Shown here in pieces: positions 34,716 to 45,305 of a stretch of DNA of 64,000 nt. Source of the DNA: Phanerochaete sordida. Lineage: Eukaryota; Basidiomycota; Agaricomycetes; Polyporales; Phanerochaetaceae. A program made the position numbers and the translations under genes. The stretch lies in NCBI GenBank assembly GCA_019973155.2, contig BPQB01000032.1:1-64000 (forward strand), given 5' to 3'. Each line of letters starts with the position of its first letter. Within the stretch, counting starts at the first letter, position 1. The notes under the pieces were generated by a model. It ran no database searches. It saw only the letters and a list, made by a program, of their open reading frames with translations, and was not told the origin of the DNA.

Positions 34716-36620
34716 ATGTTGCGTCTTCTCTCCCGCCCCGTCCGTTCTTCAACCACCACCACCACCCTCCTCAGACGAGCAATGGCCTCCTCATCCACCC
34801 CCGACTTCGTGCGTATTCTCCCCTGCCTGCTCTCCGCTTCCGACTCACCCTGCCCGTGCAGAACAAGCCCCTCTACGCTCCGCTCGCCGAGATCGACCCT
34901 GAGGTCCAAAACATCATCGACAAGGAGACATGGCGGCAATTCTCGGGCCTCGAGCTCATTGCCTCTGAGGTGCGCGCATTATAATCTGCGCGTTTCGCTA
35001 CCCCACTGACGCGACCGGTGCGTCAGAACTTGACGAGCCGGGCGACTATGGAGGCCAACGGCTCGATCCTCACCAACAAGTACTCTGAGGGTCTCCCCAA
35101 CGCCCGCTACTATGGCGGTAACGAGTGGGTTGATGAGCTTGAGGTGCTCTGCCAGAAGCGAGCCCTGGAAGCCTTCCACCTCGACCCCACCAAGTGGGGT
35201 GTCAACGTCCAGCCCTACTCTGGAAGCGTGAGTACCATAACACGATAACACCAGAAACCGAATAACGTGCTTATCCCTGATCCCCAGACTGCAAAGTACG
35301 AACATTTCGTCACAAGCCTCGTGTGCAGGGATGCTAAGCGAGACCCTTCCCCAACAGCTTCGCCGCTTTGACTGCGCTCCTGCAGCCCCAGGATCGCCTC
35401 ATGGGTCTCGGTCTGCCCGATGGCGGTCACTTGACTCACGGCTATTACGTGCGTGTCTTTATCACCCGCGCGCTCGCGTTCCTCCTTACGCGTACTAACA
35501 CATGCATCACAGACCGCGAAAAAGAAGATGACCGCGTCGTCGATCTACTTCCAGTCGTTCCCGTACGCGCTCGACCCTTCGACACAGCTGATTGACTACG
35601 AGGGCCTCAAGAAGCAGGCACGCATCTTCAAGCCTCGTCTTCTCATCTGCGGTGCGTCCGCGTACCCGCGTGACTGGGACTATGCCACGCTCCGCGCCAC
35701 CGCGGACGAGCACGGCGCGTTCCTGATGGCCGACATCGCGCACACCTCCGGTCTGGTCGCCGCCGGCGAGCTCGCGGACCCCTTCCAATACTGCGATGTC
35801 GTCACCACCACCACGTACGTGTCCGCCGCCTTAAGCCCGCATTTGCACTAACTCTCCTCCAGGCACAAGACCCTCCGCGGTCCCCGCGCCGGCCTGATCT
35901 TCTTCCGCAAGGACTCTGAGAAGGCCGCCGACCTCGAGAAGCGCGTCAACGACGCCGTCTTCCCCGCGTGCCAGGGCGGCCCGCACAACAACACCATCGC
36001 GGGCATCGCGACCGCGCTCCTGCAGGCGACCCAGCCGACGTGGAAGGCGTACGCCAAGCAGGTCATCGCGAACGCGAAGACCCTCGGCGAGGAGCTCGTC
36101 GCCCGCGGCTACAAGCTCCAGACCTCGGGCACCGACAACCACCTCGTGCTCTGGGACCTGCGCCCGCTCGGCCTCACCGGCAGCAAGCTCGAGAAGCTCT
36201 GCGACCTTGTCGGCATCACCATCAACAGTACGTCATCCGCGCTGCTTCTGCACATGCGCGCATGCTGACAGCGCGACAGAAAACGCCGTCTCCGGCGACG
36301 CGTCCGCGCAGGTGCCCGGCGGCATCCGCCTCGGCACGTCCGCGCTCACGTCGCGCAACATGATGGAGGCGGACATCAAGCTCGTCGCGGAGTTCCTGCA
36401 CCGCGCGGTCCAGATCTCGCTCGTGCTCCAGAAGGAGGCCGGCAGCAAGCTCCTCAAGGACTTCGTCCGCGTCGCGAGCACGCCCGCGGAGGGCAAGGTC
36501 GGGTACCAGCAGGTGAAGGACCTCGGCAAGGAGGTCCGCGCCTTCGCGCGCCGCTGGCCGCTCCCCGGCGTCGACGTCTCGACGCTCACGCGCCCCGCGG
36601 GCGTCCACGAGGACGAGTAG
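34716..36620 (+). CDS. SHMT: Serine hydroxymethyltransferase (PLP enzyme)
   Basis: The enzyme interconverts serine plus tetrahydrofolate with glycine plus 5,10-methylene-THF. Family blocks are easy to follow: [52 protein letters not shown], the lid [19 protein letters not shown] and [15 protein letters not shown]. The PLP lysine lies in [16 protein letters not shown], rebuilt over an intron. The C-terminus ends PAGVHEDE. The sequence after GS is restored only by an 8-nt exon, 35288-35295 (ACTGCAAA), to give GSTANFAAL. The first ATG (34716) adds [12 protein letters not shown]..., an Arg/Ser/Thr-rich transit-like peptide. A second ATG (34782, AGCAATGGCC) would give a cytosolic form. Introns are short throughout. 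Confidence 0.97.
35288..35295 (+). other. SHMT: 8-nt microexon of SHMT
   Basis: ACTGCAAA is bounded by CCCCAG on the left and GTACGAAC on the right. Joined to flanking exons it codes [13 protein letters not shown], the conserved SHMT segment. Skipping it would shift the frame. Confidence 0.85.
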
Positions 36621-37081
36621 GCGTGTGCGCGTGGTGGATTCGGGCTTGGGTTTCGGACGGGATAGAAGATTCAACGTCGCGGCCATGGGGGCCATCCTGT
36701 GTATTATCTGGACCACGGACTCTCAACAGTGTAGGGTCCGTACGGGTGCTCAACGCACCGCCTATTGTGATCTATTGTAGTATTAGTACACATCTAATCC
36801 ACTAGTGGATCGCTTCGAGTCATGGAACGTGTGCGGTCATCAGCTGTTCAAGTTATGAACAGGTGAGGTGCAGAGAAAGGTGCAGGTGTCTGATATGTAT
36901 CCCGAAGGTGCACGAATCACAAACACGCCCAGGAGCCAGCTAGGGCTCCCAGAGTCATGCTTGTTCCGGAATCCGCGGGCATAAATGCACGTCTAGGAAG
37001 TACGATTTAGCCCACAAACCGAACATCCGTGAAGGGGTAGCTCTGAGGGACTGGAAGGAGGACGAGGCAAAAGAGTAAAAA
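36621..37081. other. SHMT 3' flank, no gene recognised
   Basis: About 460 bp between the SHMT stop and the tRNA gene. It probably contains the SHMT 3' UTR. Confidence 0.6.
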
Positions 37082-37152
37082 TGCATCCACCGGGAGTCGA
37101 ACCCGGAGCTAGGCCATGGGAAGACCCAATGTTACCGCTACACCATAGATGC
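37082..37152 (-). tRNA. tRNA-Gly with anticodon CCC
   Basis: The 71-nt minus-strand sequence folds as a cloverleaf. The acceptor GCATCTA pairs with TGGATGC, discriminator A. The anticodon stem GGGTC/GGCCT carries loop TTCCCAT with anticodon CCC. The T arm is CCGGG-TTCGACT-CCCGG and the D arm GTGT/ACAT. No intron and no encoded CCA are seen. It reads GGG glycine codons. Confidence 0.93.
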
Positions 37153-37291
37153 TTCTACAAATGTCGCGCGTACTATGGTCGGTAGCATATGTCATCACCT
37201 CTCTGTAGCAGCCTCTCCTACAGCCGCTCTCCGTAGTCTGTCGAGCCACCATTAACTTGAGCTGTAGATCCCACACGAGTAAGACATCTAC

Positions 37292-37916
37292 TCACGCATC
37301 GCCAGAAAACATCGTCGCCGAAGCAGCACCGGACCCGACGAACTTGCCAACCGCCGAACGCGCCGTGGCGCTCGCGGCCTCCTGGTAGAGCACGCGTCCG
37401 ACGCCGCCTGCCCCGCCTGCCGCGGCGTTCGTCGCGACCTCGAAGATGCCGGACACGAGTGTCTGCTCGCCGACGCCCTTGCGCGCACGCGGATCGACGC
37501 TCTCCGCGGTCGCCTTCTCGAAGCCGATCCCGACGACCTTGCCCGCAGCGGCCCCGAGCACGGCGCCTGCGGGCCCCGCGACGAGCCCGCCGCCCACCGC
37601 GCCCGCGGCCGTGATCAGGGAGTCAGTGCTCCGAATGATGGCGCGCTTTGCTTGCTCCTTCAAGGAGGGTCAGGGGGCATCTGGGGCGATGGGGCGATTG
37701 GCTTACGGTGTTGCCGTGGCCTGCCTGCGCTGCCGCGACGACGTAGCCGACGGCGGGGAGGCCCTCTAGGAAGATGGTGCCCTTGCCGTCCTTGCTAAAC
37801 CAGTCAGGGGACATGTGGGCCTCTATGTCTTGTTCGAGGCGGGTGGCGGGTGGATGGGGGAGGGTCTCTGGTGTGAAGCCTGGCCAACTCTGGGGTTGTT
37901 TAGTCGCGGTCGTCAT
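37292..37916 (-). CDS. Unknown protein with a glycine/alanine-rich zipper
   Basis: Two exons (37916-37707 and 37657-37292) with a 49 bp intron give 191 residues. The first exon begins MTTATKQPQSWPGFTPET and contains HMSPDWFSKDGKGTIFLEG. The second holds a 30-residue stretch of repeated GxxxG spacing (AGAVGGGLVAGPAGAVLG and following), followed by KVVGIGFEKA and another Gly/Ala helix. GxxxG runs of this kind usually pack helices in a membrane or an oligomer. No signal peptide was seen and the family is not recognised. Codon use and splice sites support a real gene. The stop codon is TGA in the context GCGTGAGT, so an extra intron beginning there cannot be excluded. Confidence 0.6.
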
Positions 37917-38379
37917 GGTTGAATGCCAACGTGCACTTACCCGCCTTGCTGACTCGCCGTGCCCGCTGTAGAAGCGACCAGCATATCTCCCTCTGCGATG
38001 AGCAGCATCAGGTCGGATGCTCGGCCACGTCTCGTCGGGACCTCGGTGAAAGAGTGATCGTCATTCTCGGAAAACGCGATACGTCATCTGTCGACGCAGG
38101 TATTGGTTGGCTACCAAATAGCTTCATGTCGGTGCCATAGACATGTAGCGATTTGATCCTATCCGAACTTCAGGAAGTTCATTTTGAGACGATGACCTAC
38201 GACATACCGTTTCGGTCGCTCTCCTCCTTTCCTATCGATGGCGATTTCAACCAGGAAGTGCAATCAAGGCATCCGTTAGTTTTAGACACCGCAGCAGGAT
38301 GCGCTATGTGTTCTAGCAGAATCCCCGCTTATCTTGGCATAGGGCATCCTCAGGCTGCAGTGGTCCAACTTACCAGTCA

Positions 38380-38437
38380 TCGTGGGTGTTGAGTATATTC
38401 AATCGCTTGTGTGATTGAATATACTCAACACCCACGA
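38380..38437. repeat. Perfect 25 bp inverted repeat with 8 nt loop
   Basis: The left arm 38380-38404 and right arm 38413-38437 are exact reverse complements separated by GCTTGTGT. Arms start TCGTGGGTGTTGAG and are AT-rich near the loop. No target duplication flanks it. It could be a transcribed hairpin, a protein-binding palindrome or a very small inverted-repeat remnant. Confidence 0.9.
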
Positions 38438-39440
38438 GAACATTTTGCAACGTACATAGTGCATCAGCTTGTGCAGGAATACAGCGTCAGAGTAACAACG
38501 TGAGAACGCCTCGAATATCGTCGAGGTCGAAGTCGGCGACTCGGGCCAAGCGCCAGGAGGGCGGGCGTCCGCGTCGGGCGCTTTTAAATTCGAAGCACTC
38601 CGCGACGGCGTGCCACCAAGGTCCATCTCGTCTCCCTCGGATCCTCCGTGTGCAACATCCCATCTGAAGGCCTCAAACATCGGCTTAAATCGGCTCAAGG
38701 AGTCTACAGTGGTCTGAATGTGTGTTGCTCACACGCATACGCGATCGCTGCTTGCATACGACATTCAGTCCTGTCGAACTGCCGCTTCAACTCTGAAAGT
38801 TGTCTGACCTGCAAATGGCAAGGTAACTCATGCACCATGGTAAATTACGCAGCCATAGTCCTTGACCGCTATATCGACGCCTCACGTTCTCCACAAATCA
38901 CCTCAGGCCTATGCTGCTGCCCTGCCAACACCCCTCGGCTTCGCCTACATTCACGGAAAAGCGGGACCCTTCAAGCACCATTCGCCTCCGTAATGCCATG
39001 CAGGCCCTCCGTAGCATACCGTCTTGCTTGCCTTCCAACAAAGAATCCAAAAATACCTTTCACTCCCCTTTCTCGAAATCCGGGAGCTGTAGGCAGCAGG
39101 ACGTGACGGACGCCCGCGGCACGGTAGACTCGCAGAAAAGCGGACACGGGGAGCCATTTCGTCGACGACTGTCGGGAAGTCCACCCGCCGCGGGGGTAAA
39201 TCACAATATCCAACAGGTGGAGAGCCGAGGGCAATGTCGAGCGCCAGGTGCGGGATCGTCGACCCCGCCGCGGAGCGCGGGATGCGCTTGCTGGGACGCT
39301 GCCAAAGGCTCCTCCGCGCGCGCCGCAGCTGCCACGACGCGGCTATGAACGGCTGACGAGCCAATCAGCACGCTTTCTGGTGACGGGGAGCCGTGAGCCT
39401 TCGTGGCGTCCGCTGATGTCATGGGACGTCTCCGCGGTGG

Positions 39441-39450
39441 ATATAAATAC
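39441..39450 (+). promoter_or_regulatory. TATA box of the FMN-dependent dehydrogenase
   Basis: ATATAAATAC lies about 85 bp before the ATG at 39531, a spacing repeated at several genes of the window. Confidence 0.55.
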
Positions 39451-39530
39451 TGGGCGCGTGCACATCGAACAACACATCTCCAACACTCGCTCCCAACCTC
39501 GTCTCCAACCTTGCAATATCTACAACGGAA

Positions 39531-41237
39531 ATGGATCCCACCAACAAGCCACAAGGACCCTCGCCTCATTACTCGCTGTACCAGCGCGAAGTCTTCCGGC
39601 GTGGGGGAGAAGAAGGGATTCGTAAGCGTCCTAACTGACTTTCGGACGCGACAGACTGGAATTGACGCGTGTTACAGTCCCTAGCTTCTCTGTACATGCT
39701 GATGAACTTCAAGACTCGACCAAGAAGAAGCTGAACGACCGCGGATATTTCTACGCTAATTCCAACGCTGGTCTCGGCTGGACAGACCGCGCCAACCGCG
39801 AGGCGTTCTACAAGTGGCGGATCGTGCCCAAGGCCTGCGTCGACACGAACACTCGCGACCTCACGAGTAAGCTTCTGTTCAGCTTCTGTCACAGTTTGAC
39901 TTACGACGCCCTCTACCCAGCAACCATTTTCGGGCACAAGATTCCTGCTCCCATCATGTTCGCACCCATCGGTATCAACAAGCTCTACTCTCCCAACGGC
40001 GAGCTCGTCCCCGCGACCATTGCTGGGGAGCTGGGCCTGCCGTATTGTCTTTCGACGGCGGCATCGCAGCCAATCGAGGCCGTCGCGGCCGCCAACGACA
40101 AGGCCGCCTCTGTTCGCAACGAGAGCAACAGCGTACACCACTACGATGGTCAGTGAGCACGTGCATGACTTTGTATGAAGCACTAACTCTTACATAAATA
40201 TCCACAGGCCCGAATGGCGGCAACGCCAAGAGCCCACGGTTTTTCCAGCTGTACATGGGACACGACGACGAGATCACGCTCTCCCTGCTCAACCGCGCTT
40301 GGAAGTCAGGGTTCGACGTCCTGATGCTCACTACAGACACCTGGCAGCTGGGCTGGCGCCCCACTGACATCAACATCGCGAACTACGTGTGAGCGTGTGC
40401 TCGAGGCTTCGGTATATTCTGCTCTGCTGACGTTCTTCTCAGCTTCTACTATGGCGGCACCGTCGGCAACGAGATCGGCATGTCCGACCCAGTCTTCATG
40501 CAGAAGCACGGCAAGGAACTCGAGCGCGACTCGGGCAAGTGGATCGACTCGAGCGTGTGGCACGGCAAGGCGCACACCTGGGACAAGATCAAATGGCTCA
40601 TCGCACAGGTGCGCCCTTCCTCTTCCTCCGCGCGCGGAGCCCCGTCTGACCGCACGCAGTGGAAGCGCATCTCCGGCGGACGCCCGTTCGTGCTGAAGGG
40701 CATCCAGAGTGCCGCGGATGCGCGCACGGCGCTCGAGGTCGGCTGCGAGGGCATCGTCGTGACGAACCACGCCGGCCGCCAGGTCGACGGCGCCGTCGGC
40801 AGCCTCGAGGTCCTGCCCGAGATCGTCGAGGCCGTCGGCGACAGTGCGTAGCCTTCCCGTGTTCCCGCCGCCCGAGCTAATGTGCGCGCGCAGAGATGAC
40901 GATCATCTTCGACTCGGGCATCCGCACGGGCCCCGACGTCTTCAAGGCCATCGCGCTCGGTGCGCACGTCGTCATGGTTGGCCGGCTCTACGTCTGGGGC
41001 ATGGCCCACGAGGCCGAGGCGGGCTGCCGGCATGTCATCAAGAGTCTGCTTGCGGTACGTTTCCCTCCCTTTTCCGAACGCATGACGGAGCTGACGGAGC
41101 ATCTGCAGGATCTGGACATTACGATGACCGTCGCGGGCTACCGCAGCCTCCGCGAGGATGTCTGGCGCAACAAAGACGCGTTGAGGTACAACCCGTACGG
41201 TGCCCCGCCGGCGAAGGGCGACCATGCGAAGCTGTAG
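39531..41237 (+). CDS. FMN-dependent alpha-hydroxy-acid dehydrogenase/oxidase
   Basis: This is the family of lactate oxidase, lactate 2-monooxygenase and glycolate oxidase. The start MDPTNKPQGPSPHYSLYQRE is followed by about six introns and a protein of roughly 450 residues. The N-terminal part WRIVPKACVDTNTRDLT is followed by FGHKIPAPIMFAPIGINKL (FMN phosphate loop) and LPYCLSTAASQPIE. The catalytic histidine-arginine segment is VVTNHAGRQVDGA, corresponding to the family SNHGGRQLD. The FMN phosphate clamp is FDSGIRTGPDVFKAIALGA followed by MVGR. No cytochrome b5 or membrane segment precedes the barrel. The substrate is probably a 2-hydroxy acid such as L-lactate, but oxidase and monooxygenase chemistry cannot be separated from motifs. 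It converges on the cupredoxin gene. Confidence 0.9.
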
Positions 41238-41620
41238 CTTAATAATCCGTCGTTCGAGCCGCGTGTTTTCTGTGTCTGATACCTTGGTCTTGGAATTGGC
41301 GTAGGAACATATATCAATTCTGCACGAGACCAGAGGGCATGCCCAAGCTGAGTGAGGATGAATAGTGTCGGTACTTTTCCATGGCCGTTTTGTTCGTCCT
41401 CGGTCGCACGCAGAATTGTAGCGAATACAAGTCCATCCATTGAAGGCGCCCCGGAGCGAAAGTCCTAAGTAATACTACAGCTAATGACCAAGCGTAACGA
41501 AGGGAGGGAGAGGTTTGTACAAACACTGAATCGATATAACCATTTTTACACCATAAATATGTCCATAAATAGTCACATAAAATCATCAGGACAAGGTCAT
41601 CCCATGAGCACCGGGAAGTC
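41238..41620. other. Convergent 3' region between FMN enzyme and cupredoxin
   Basis: AT-richer sequence with several AATAAA-like stretches on both strands, as expected for two facing terminators. No gene was seen. Confidence 0.5.
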
Positions 41621-42291
41621 TTAGTGCTTCTGAGGGACACCAAGCTGGCGGCCGACGGCGAGGGCCTCCTGCTGGAAGATGTTGAACTCGCCGTCGAAGA
41701 GCGGGTTCACGATGTGGACCATGCCCTGACCGCAGTGGGAAGCGTTGGTGTTCTCACCCTGCCTGCAGTGGAAGTAGAGGGGGAACTGTGCGAACATGTC
41801 AGGTTGTGCGCTACGCGGCACTACGGCACAGAAGCTCACCTTGTCCTTGATGAGCACCGGAATGGTCGGGAGGTTGTCGGTCTGGCCCGGGGCAACGGGG
41901 TGGCTGCAGGCGGCGTGAGTAAAGATGAAAGCGGAAGCTGATCGCTCTACTTACAAGCCAAGATCGATACCGCCGGCCTTGTTCGTGCACGGCTGGAAGA
42001 GCGACTCTGACTGGGTCGTCGAGTGGTTCTTCTGCTTGAAGACGTAGAAGACGTAGTCTCCAGGGTTGGCGGACTGAGAGGTGTGTCAAACGTTGTGCCT
42101 TAATAATATCCACGGAGGATACATACCAAGGTGGGCGGGTTGAACATGAGATCACCGTTCAGGTCACCGACCGTGACGGTGTGGTTGACTTGCTTGTGGG
42201 GGTTGTAGTGCCAGAAGCCTCTCTCGACAACGGCCGCGGCGTTGACGGCGAGGGCGGAGGCGGCAACAACGAGGAGCGTGGAGAAGTACAT
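41621..42291 (-). CDS. Secreted cupredoxin-like protein
   Basis: MYFSTLLVVAASALAVNA is a typical signal peptide. The mature domain contains HTVTVGDLNGDLMFNPPTL, then after an intron DYVFYVFKQKNHSTTQSLF with QPCTNKAGGIDLG. After a second intron HPVAPGQTDNLPTIPVLI follows, and the last exon has FPLYFHCRQGENTNASHCGQ and GMVHIVNP. The set His (KNHS), Cys (FHCRQ), His (SHCGQ) and Met (GM) matches type-1 copper ligands of fungal extracellular cupredoxin-like proteins. The C-terminus ends LGVPQKH with no GPI signal, so the protein is probably soluble and extracellular. Its copper partner is unknown. A TATA box (TATAAATA) is about 90 bp upstream. Confidence 0.85.
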
Positions 42292-44465
42292 TATAGCTCT
42301 AGGTGGCGACTGGATGGATGGATGAGACTAAGAGAGTAGAGTAAGGCGAACTGATGCAGCACTCAGCGAATCCCGCACCATATTTATACGGCGGGCGACG
42401 CGCTTCAGGCGGTGACGCTGAAACACCGACCCTGGGCTCCAAACGACGGAGGTAACGAGACGTGTCCCCGTTCGAAGCATGGCGTTTGACCACGATCGAT
42501 CTCGCGTTTCTGGACTCCGAGGCATTTCAACGGCTGCACCCCTAGACGAAAAAAATGCCTCGCACCTCGCGGTATTGCGCGCAATAGGAGTCGTCTGGGC
42601 GGAACGTGCGACGTCGGAAGGGTTCCATGCGGCAGTCGGTGGCGTCGCCCAGAAGACCGAGCGCAGTGTAGCGACCCTATGCCGGCCCACATGATGCCTA
42701 GCGTGGCGTCCTCGAGCGGCCTGGATTGCGATGCGTACGAGGTGTTTCCGCCGGCAGCGAGGAACCGCCTCCCGCTCGGGGGCACGGAAGGCGGGATTGG
42801 CCATTTGGGGCACCGCCCCCTGACCGACGCAGTGTGAGAGACCGGGGTCGCCGGACTGCATCCAGCAAGCCGCGTGCACGCACCGCCTCCCGCCCTCGAC
42901 GCGGTATGCCATACGCATCAACACGGACGAGCCCTGCTGGCCGGAACATCCCAAACATCCGCCGCGCGTCGAGCGGTGCAGAGATTCCGCACCGAGGGCC
43001 TTCTCGCGAGGGCTTCTGCCGCCCTCTGGCTCAGCCCTGCGATAGCCCCGGCGTCGCGCGGACACAGCTCGCCCGCAGCCGGTCCGAGCCCCAGCGATGG
43101 CCTTGTGCACCCTGTGTCTGCGACGCGAGTGTGTGCCCCTTGCGTTGAAAATGGCGCAGGACGTACCGCTGCGCCGGGTCCAGGAATACGCAATTCGGGG
43201 CGCGCAATTCATTCGAGGTGTATTGGAACGTCTGTGAGCGGCGCACTGGCACACGTTGATGCACGTACGCACATCAGCGCGAGCACACCCGGAAAGCAGC
43301 GCCGCGGAGGACACCCGCTACGTCCGTGTAACAGGGACGAGCTGGCCCAGAAAGGAATACCGCACGCTTGTCCATAGCTGCACTGCCCACCACCGCCCTG
43401 AAGTGCAGAAGCCGCGACTCGCCCGACGTCCCCATGCGAGGCGCTGCCGAGAGCCCTGATCTTCCGCGGACCTGACTTTGACGTGAGTCCGTTCTGGAAC
43501 ATGAGGCGGTTAGCTTGGCATTCCCTGTGTGAGGGCACAGGAGGCAAGTTAGTCAGGCGTGGACGGGCAGCCGCGGGAGCAAATATTGGAGGTGTAACAC
43601 ACAGGCCAGCGTGCTGATTATGACGGCGAACGGCTAACCGAGGGTCAAGCCCTTCAGGAGCTGCCCGGCTCGGAGAACAGGTGACCGAGGCACATAATCC
43701 TCGGCAGGGCGGACCACATACCTGGCAACGAAATGAGCACGCAGCTGCGACGACGACATCGAGAAATGCTGGGACGACTTAGTATGATGACGGAGAGGCA
43801 TTCGTACCAGGTCCAGGTTGCTTCTGGTGACGAAATGCGACGCGGTTGCGGGCAGAATACTCACCGAGGCGGACTTCCGGGATTTGAACACCTGCTTCAG
43901 ATTGTCTACTGCTGCGCGTTCCAGTCGAAGTGGGTCCGAGCGGGAACGGCCCCGCGAGGCTTTGTGGTCCGTCATCTCGACTAGCCTGTGGAGCACAACA
44001 CTCATATTCGGGCACTGTACCAACGCTGAATACACTTCACGATGAACACGGCGTAAGACGGAGCATCTCTGTTCTTAGAGCTGCTGACACCGAGCTGCTG
44101 TGCGTTGTGCCATGTCTGCGAAGACCGAGAGACCAATTGCAGGAGGAGGTGGCCGTCGTACGTCAGGATCACTGTGCGAGCGTGAACTCCAAGCGGGCGG
44201 CGAGGGAAGGAAATGAATAAAGCGTGCATTGGGGTGTGCTACGGGCAGAGCCAGACTCTGCGCCAGTGCTCGGATTCGTCGACGGCGACAGCGACGAGGA
44301 TGGTGAGCGCGTTAAAGAACGAGGCGCCACGACCTGCCCAAACGGGAGCTTACGTAAAGCGGTTTTCGGCGGAGTTCGAACTTTCGTCTCGAGTAGGCAA
44401 GGACTGTACAGTAGCAATCTTCTCATCGCCGCCGACGACCTCAAGCACGCCCACCTCAAGACAAC
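42292..44465. other. GC-rich intergenic stretch without a supported gene
   Basis: About 2.2 kb between the divergent cupredoxin and eS30 genes. Several open frames longer than 130 codons occur on both strands (for example 42328-43314 minus), but they overlap each other, lack motifs and reflect GC-rich composition. Decayed DNA is possible but not shown. Confidence 0.45.
42380..42388 (-). promoter_or_regulatory. TATA box of the cupredoxin gene
   Basis: TATAAATAT on the minus strand, about 90 bp upstream of the ATG at 42291. Confidence 0.5.
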
Positions 44466-44984
44466 ATGGGAAAAGGTGCCGCCCTCATGCCGCCGCGTCT
44501 GGCGAACTCCCGCTCACCGCTGTCCTGCGATTTTGCGATGTAGTTCACGGCTCGCTCGCCCGTGCTGGCAAAGTCAAGTCCCAGACCCCCAAGGTCGAAA
44601 AGCAGGAGAAGAAGAAGACTCCTAAGGGCCGTGCCAAGAAGCGCATGCTCTACAACCGTCGGTGCGTAAACCACGCTTTTTTTGCGCGAAATTTGCGCTC
44701 ACATTTGACCCACCATAGCTTCGTGAACGTCACCCTCCTGCCTAACGGCAAGCGCAAGATGTGAGTTTCCCATTCCACTTCCCATGCTGAGAGTAGTCTG
44801 CGCTTGCAGACAGCTCTCGAGTGATGATACACACCATTTGCATAGTTCACACTGAAACATCGTGTTGATAACCATTCATCTTGTCTTTCGCTCCTATCTG
44901 ACCCCCTCCAACTTCGCCATTAATGCGTCGAACTGCCTTGCTGACCTCCACCTCCCCAGGAACGCGAACCCCGAGTCGAAGTAA
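44466..44984 (+). CDS. RPS30: 40S ribosomal protein eS30
   Basis: Four exons (44466-44475, 44544-44661, 44719-44760, 44960-44984) give a 64-residue basic protein starting [20 protein letters not shown], with RMLYNRRFVNV and [16 protein letters not shown] at the end. This is the standard eS30 sequence without an N-terminal ubiquitin-like FUBI extension, as in other fungi. The first exon codes only MGK plus one base, a common layout in ribosomal protein genes. The last intron, 199 bp, is long for this window and could host a small RNA, though none was identified. Confidence 0.96.
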
Positions 44985-45305
44985 ACTGTCTCATACGACA
45001 CCTCCACACGCGAGACGCACCATGCGTTCACACTATGGCTCGCAGCTGCAGGGCGCTTAGGGGAGCCGGGGCAGCGGTCGGAGAGTCGCATATCGTCGTC
45101 GCACTCGCTCACGCTCTGTATCCATGCATATCTTTATTGCACTCTCATGCACTCTCCGACTTTCCACTCATGTGACTCAGGATGTACACGTCCACACCTT
45201 CTGTATGATTATGGCACCGCGCCGTCACGCATAATTCACGGGCTCTTGGAACTAAGAAGACACGAGAGGTACAGATCATTCCGGGATGCGTACGTATGCG
45301 AAGTG
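44985..45305. other. Convergent 3' region between eS30 and EMC2
   Basis: About 320 bp with no gene; it holds the 3' ends of both facing genes. Confidence 0.6.

Larger units (their letters stand above)
37917..39530. other. Intergenic region with a hairpin, otherwise empty
   Basis: About 1.6 kb upstream of the divergent zipper protein and the FMN enzyme. It contains the 25 bp hairpin and the TATA box at 39441. A 99-codon minus-strand frame at 38399-38698 runs into the hairpin and is unconvincing. Confidence 0.5.

Noticed and set aside
38399..38698. 99-codon minus-strand frame ending in the hairpin
   Set aside because: No motif, no splice support, and the stop lies inside the inverted repeat.
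42328..43314. 328-codon open frame on the minus strand
   Set aside because: It overlaps other long frames on both strands in GC-rich DNA, starts in no sensible context and has no family-like motif.
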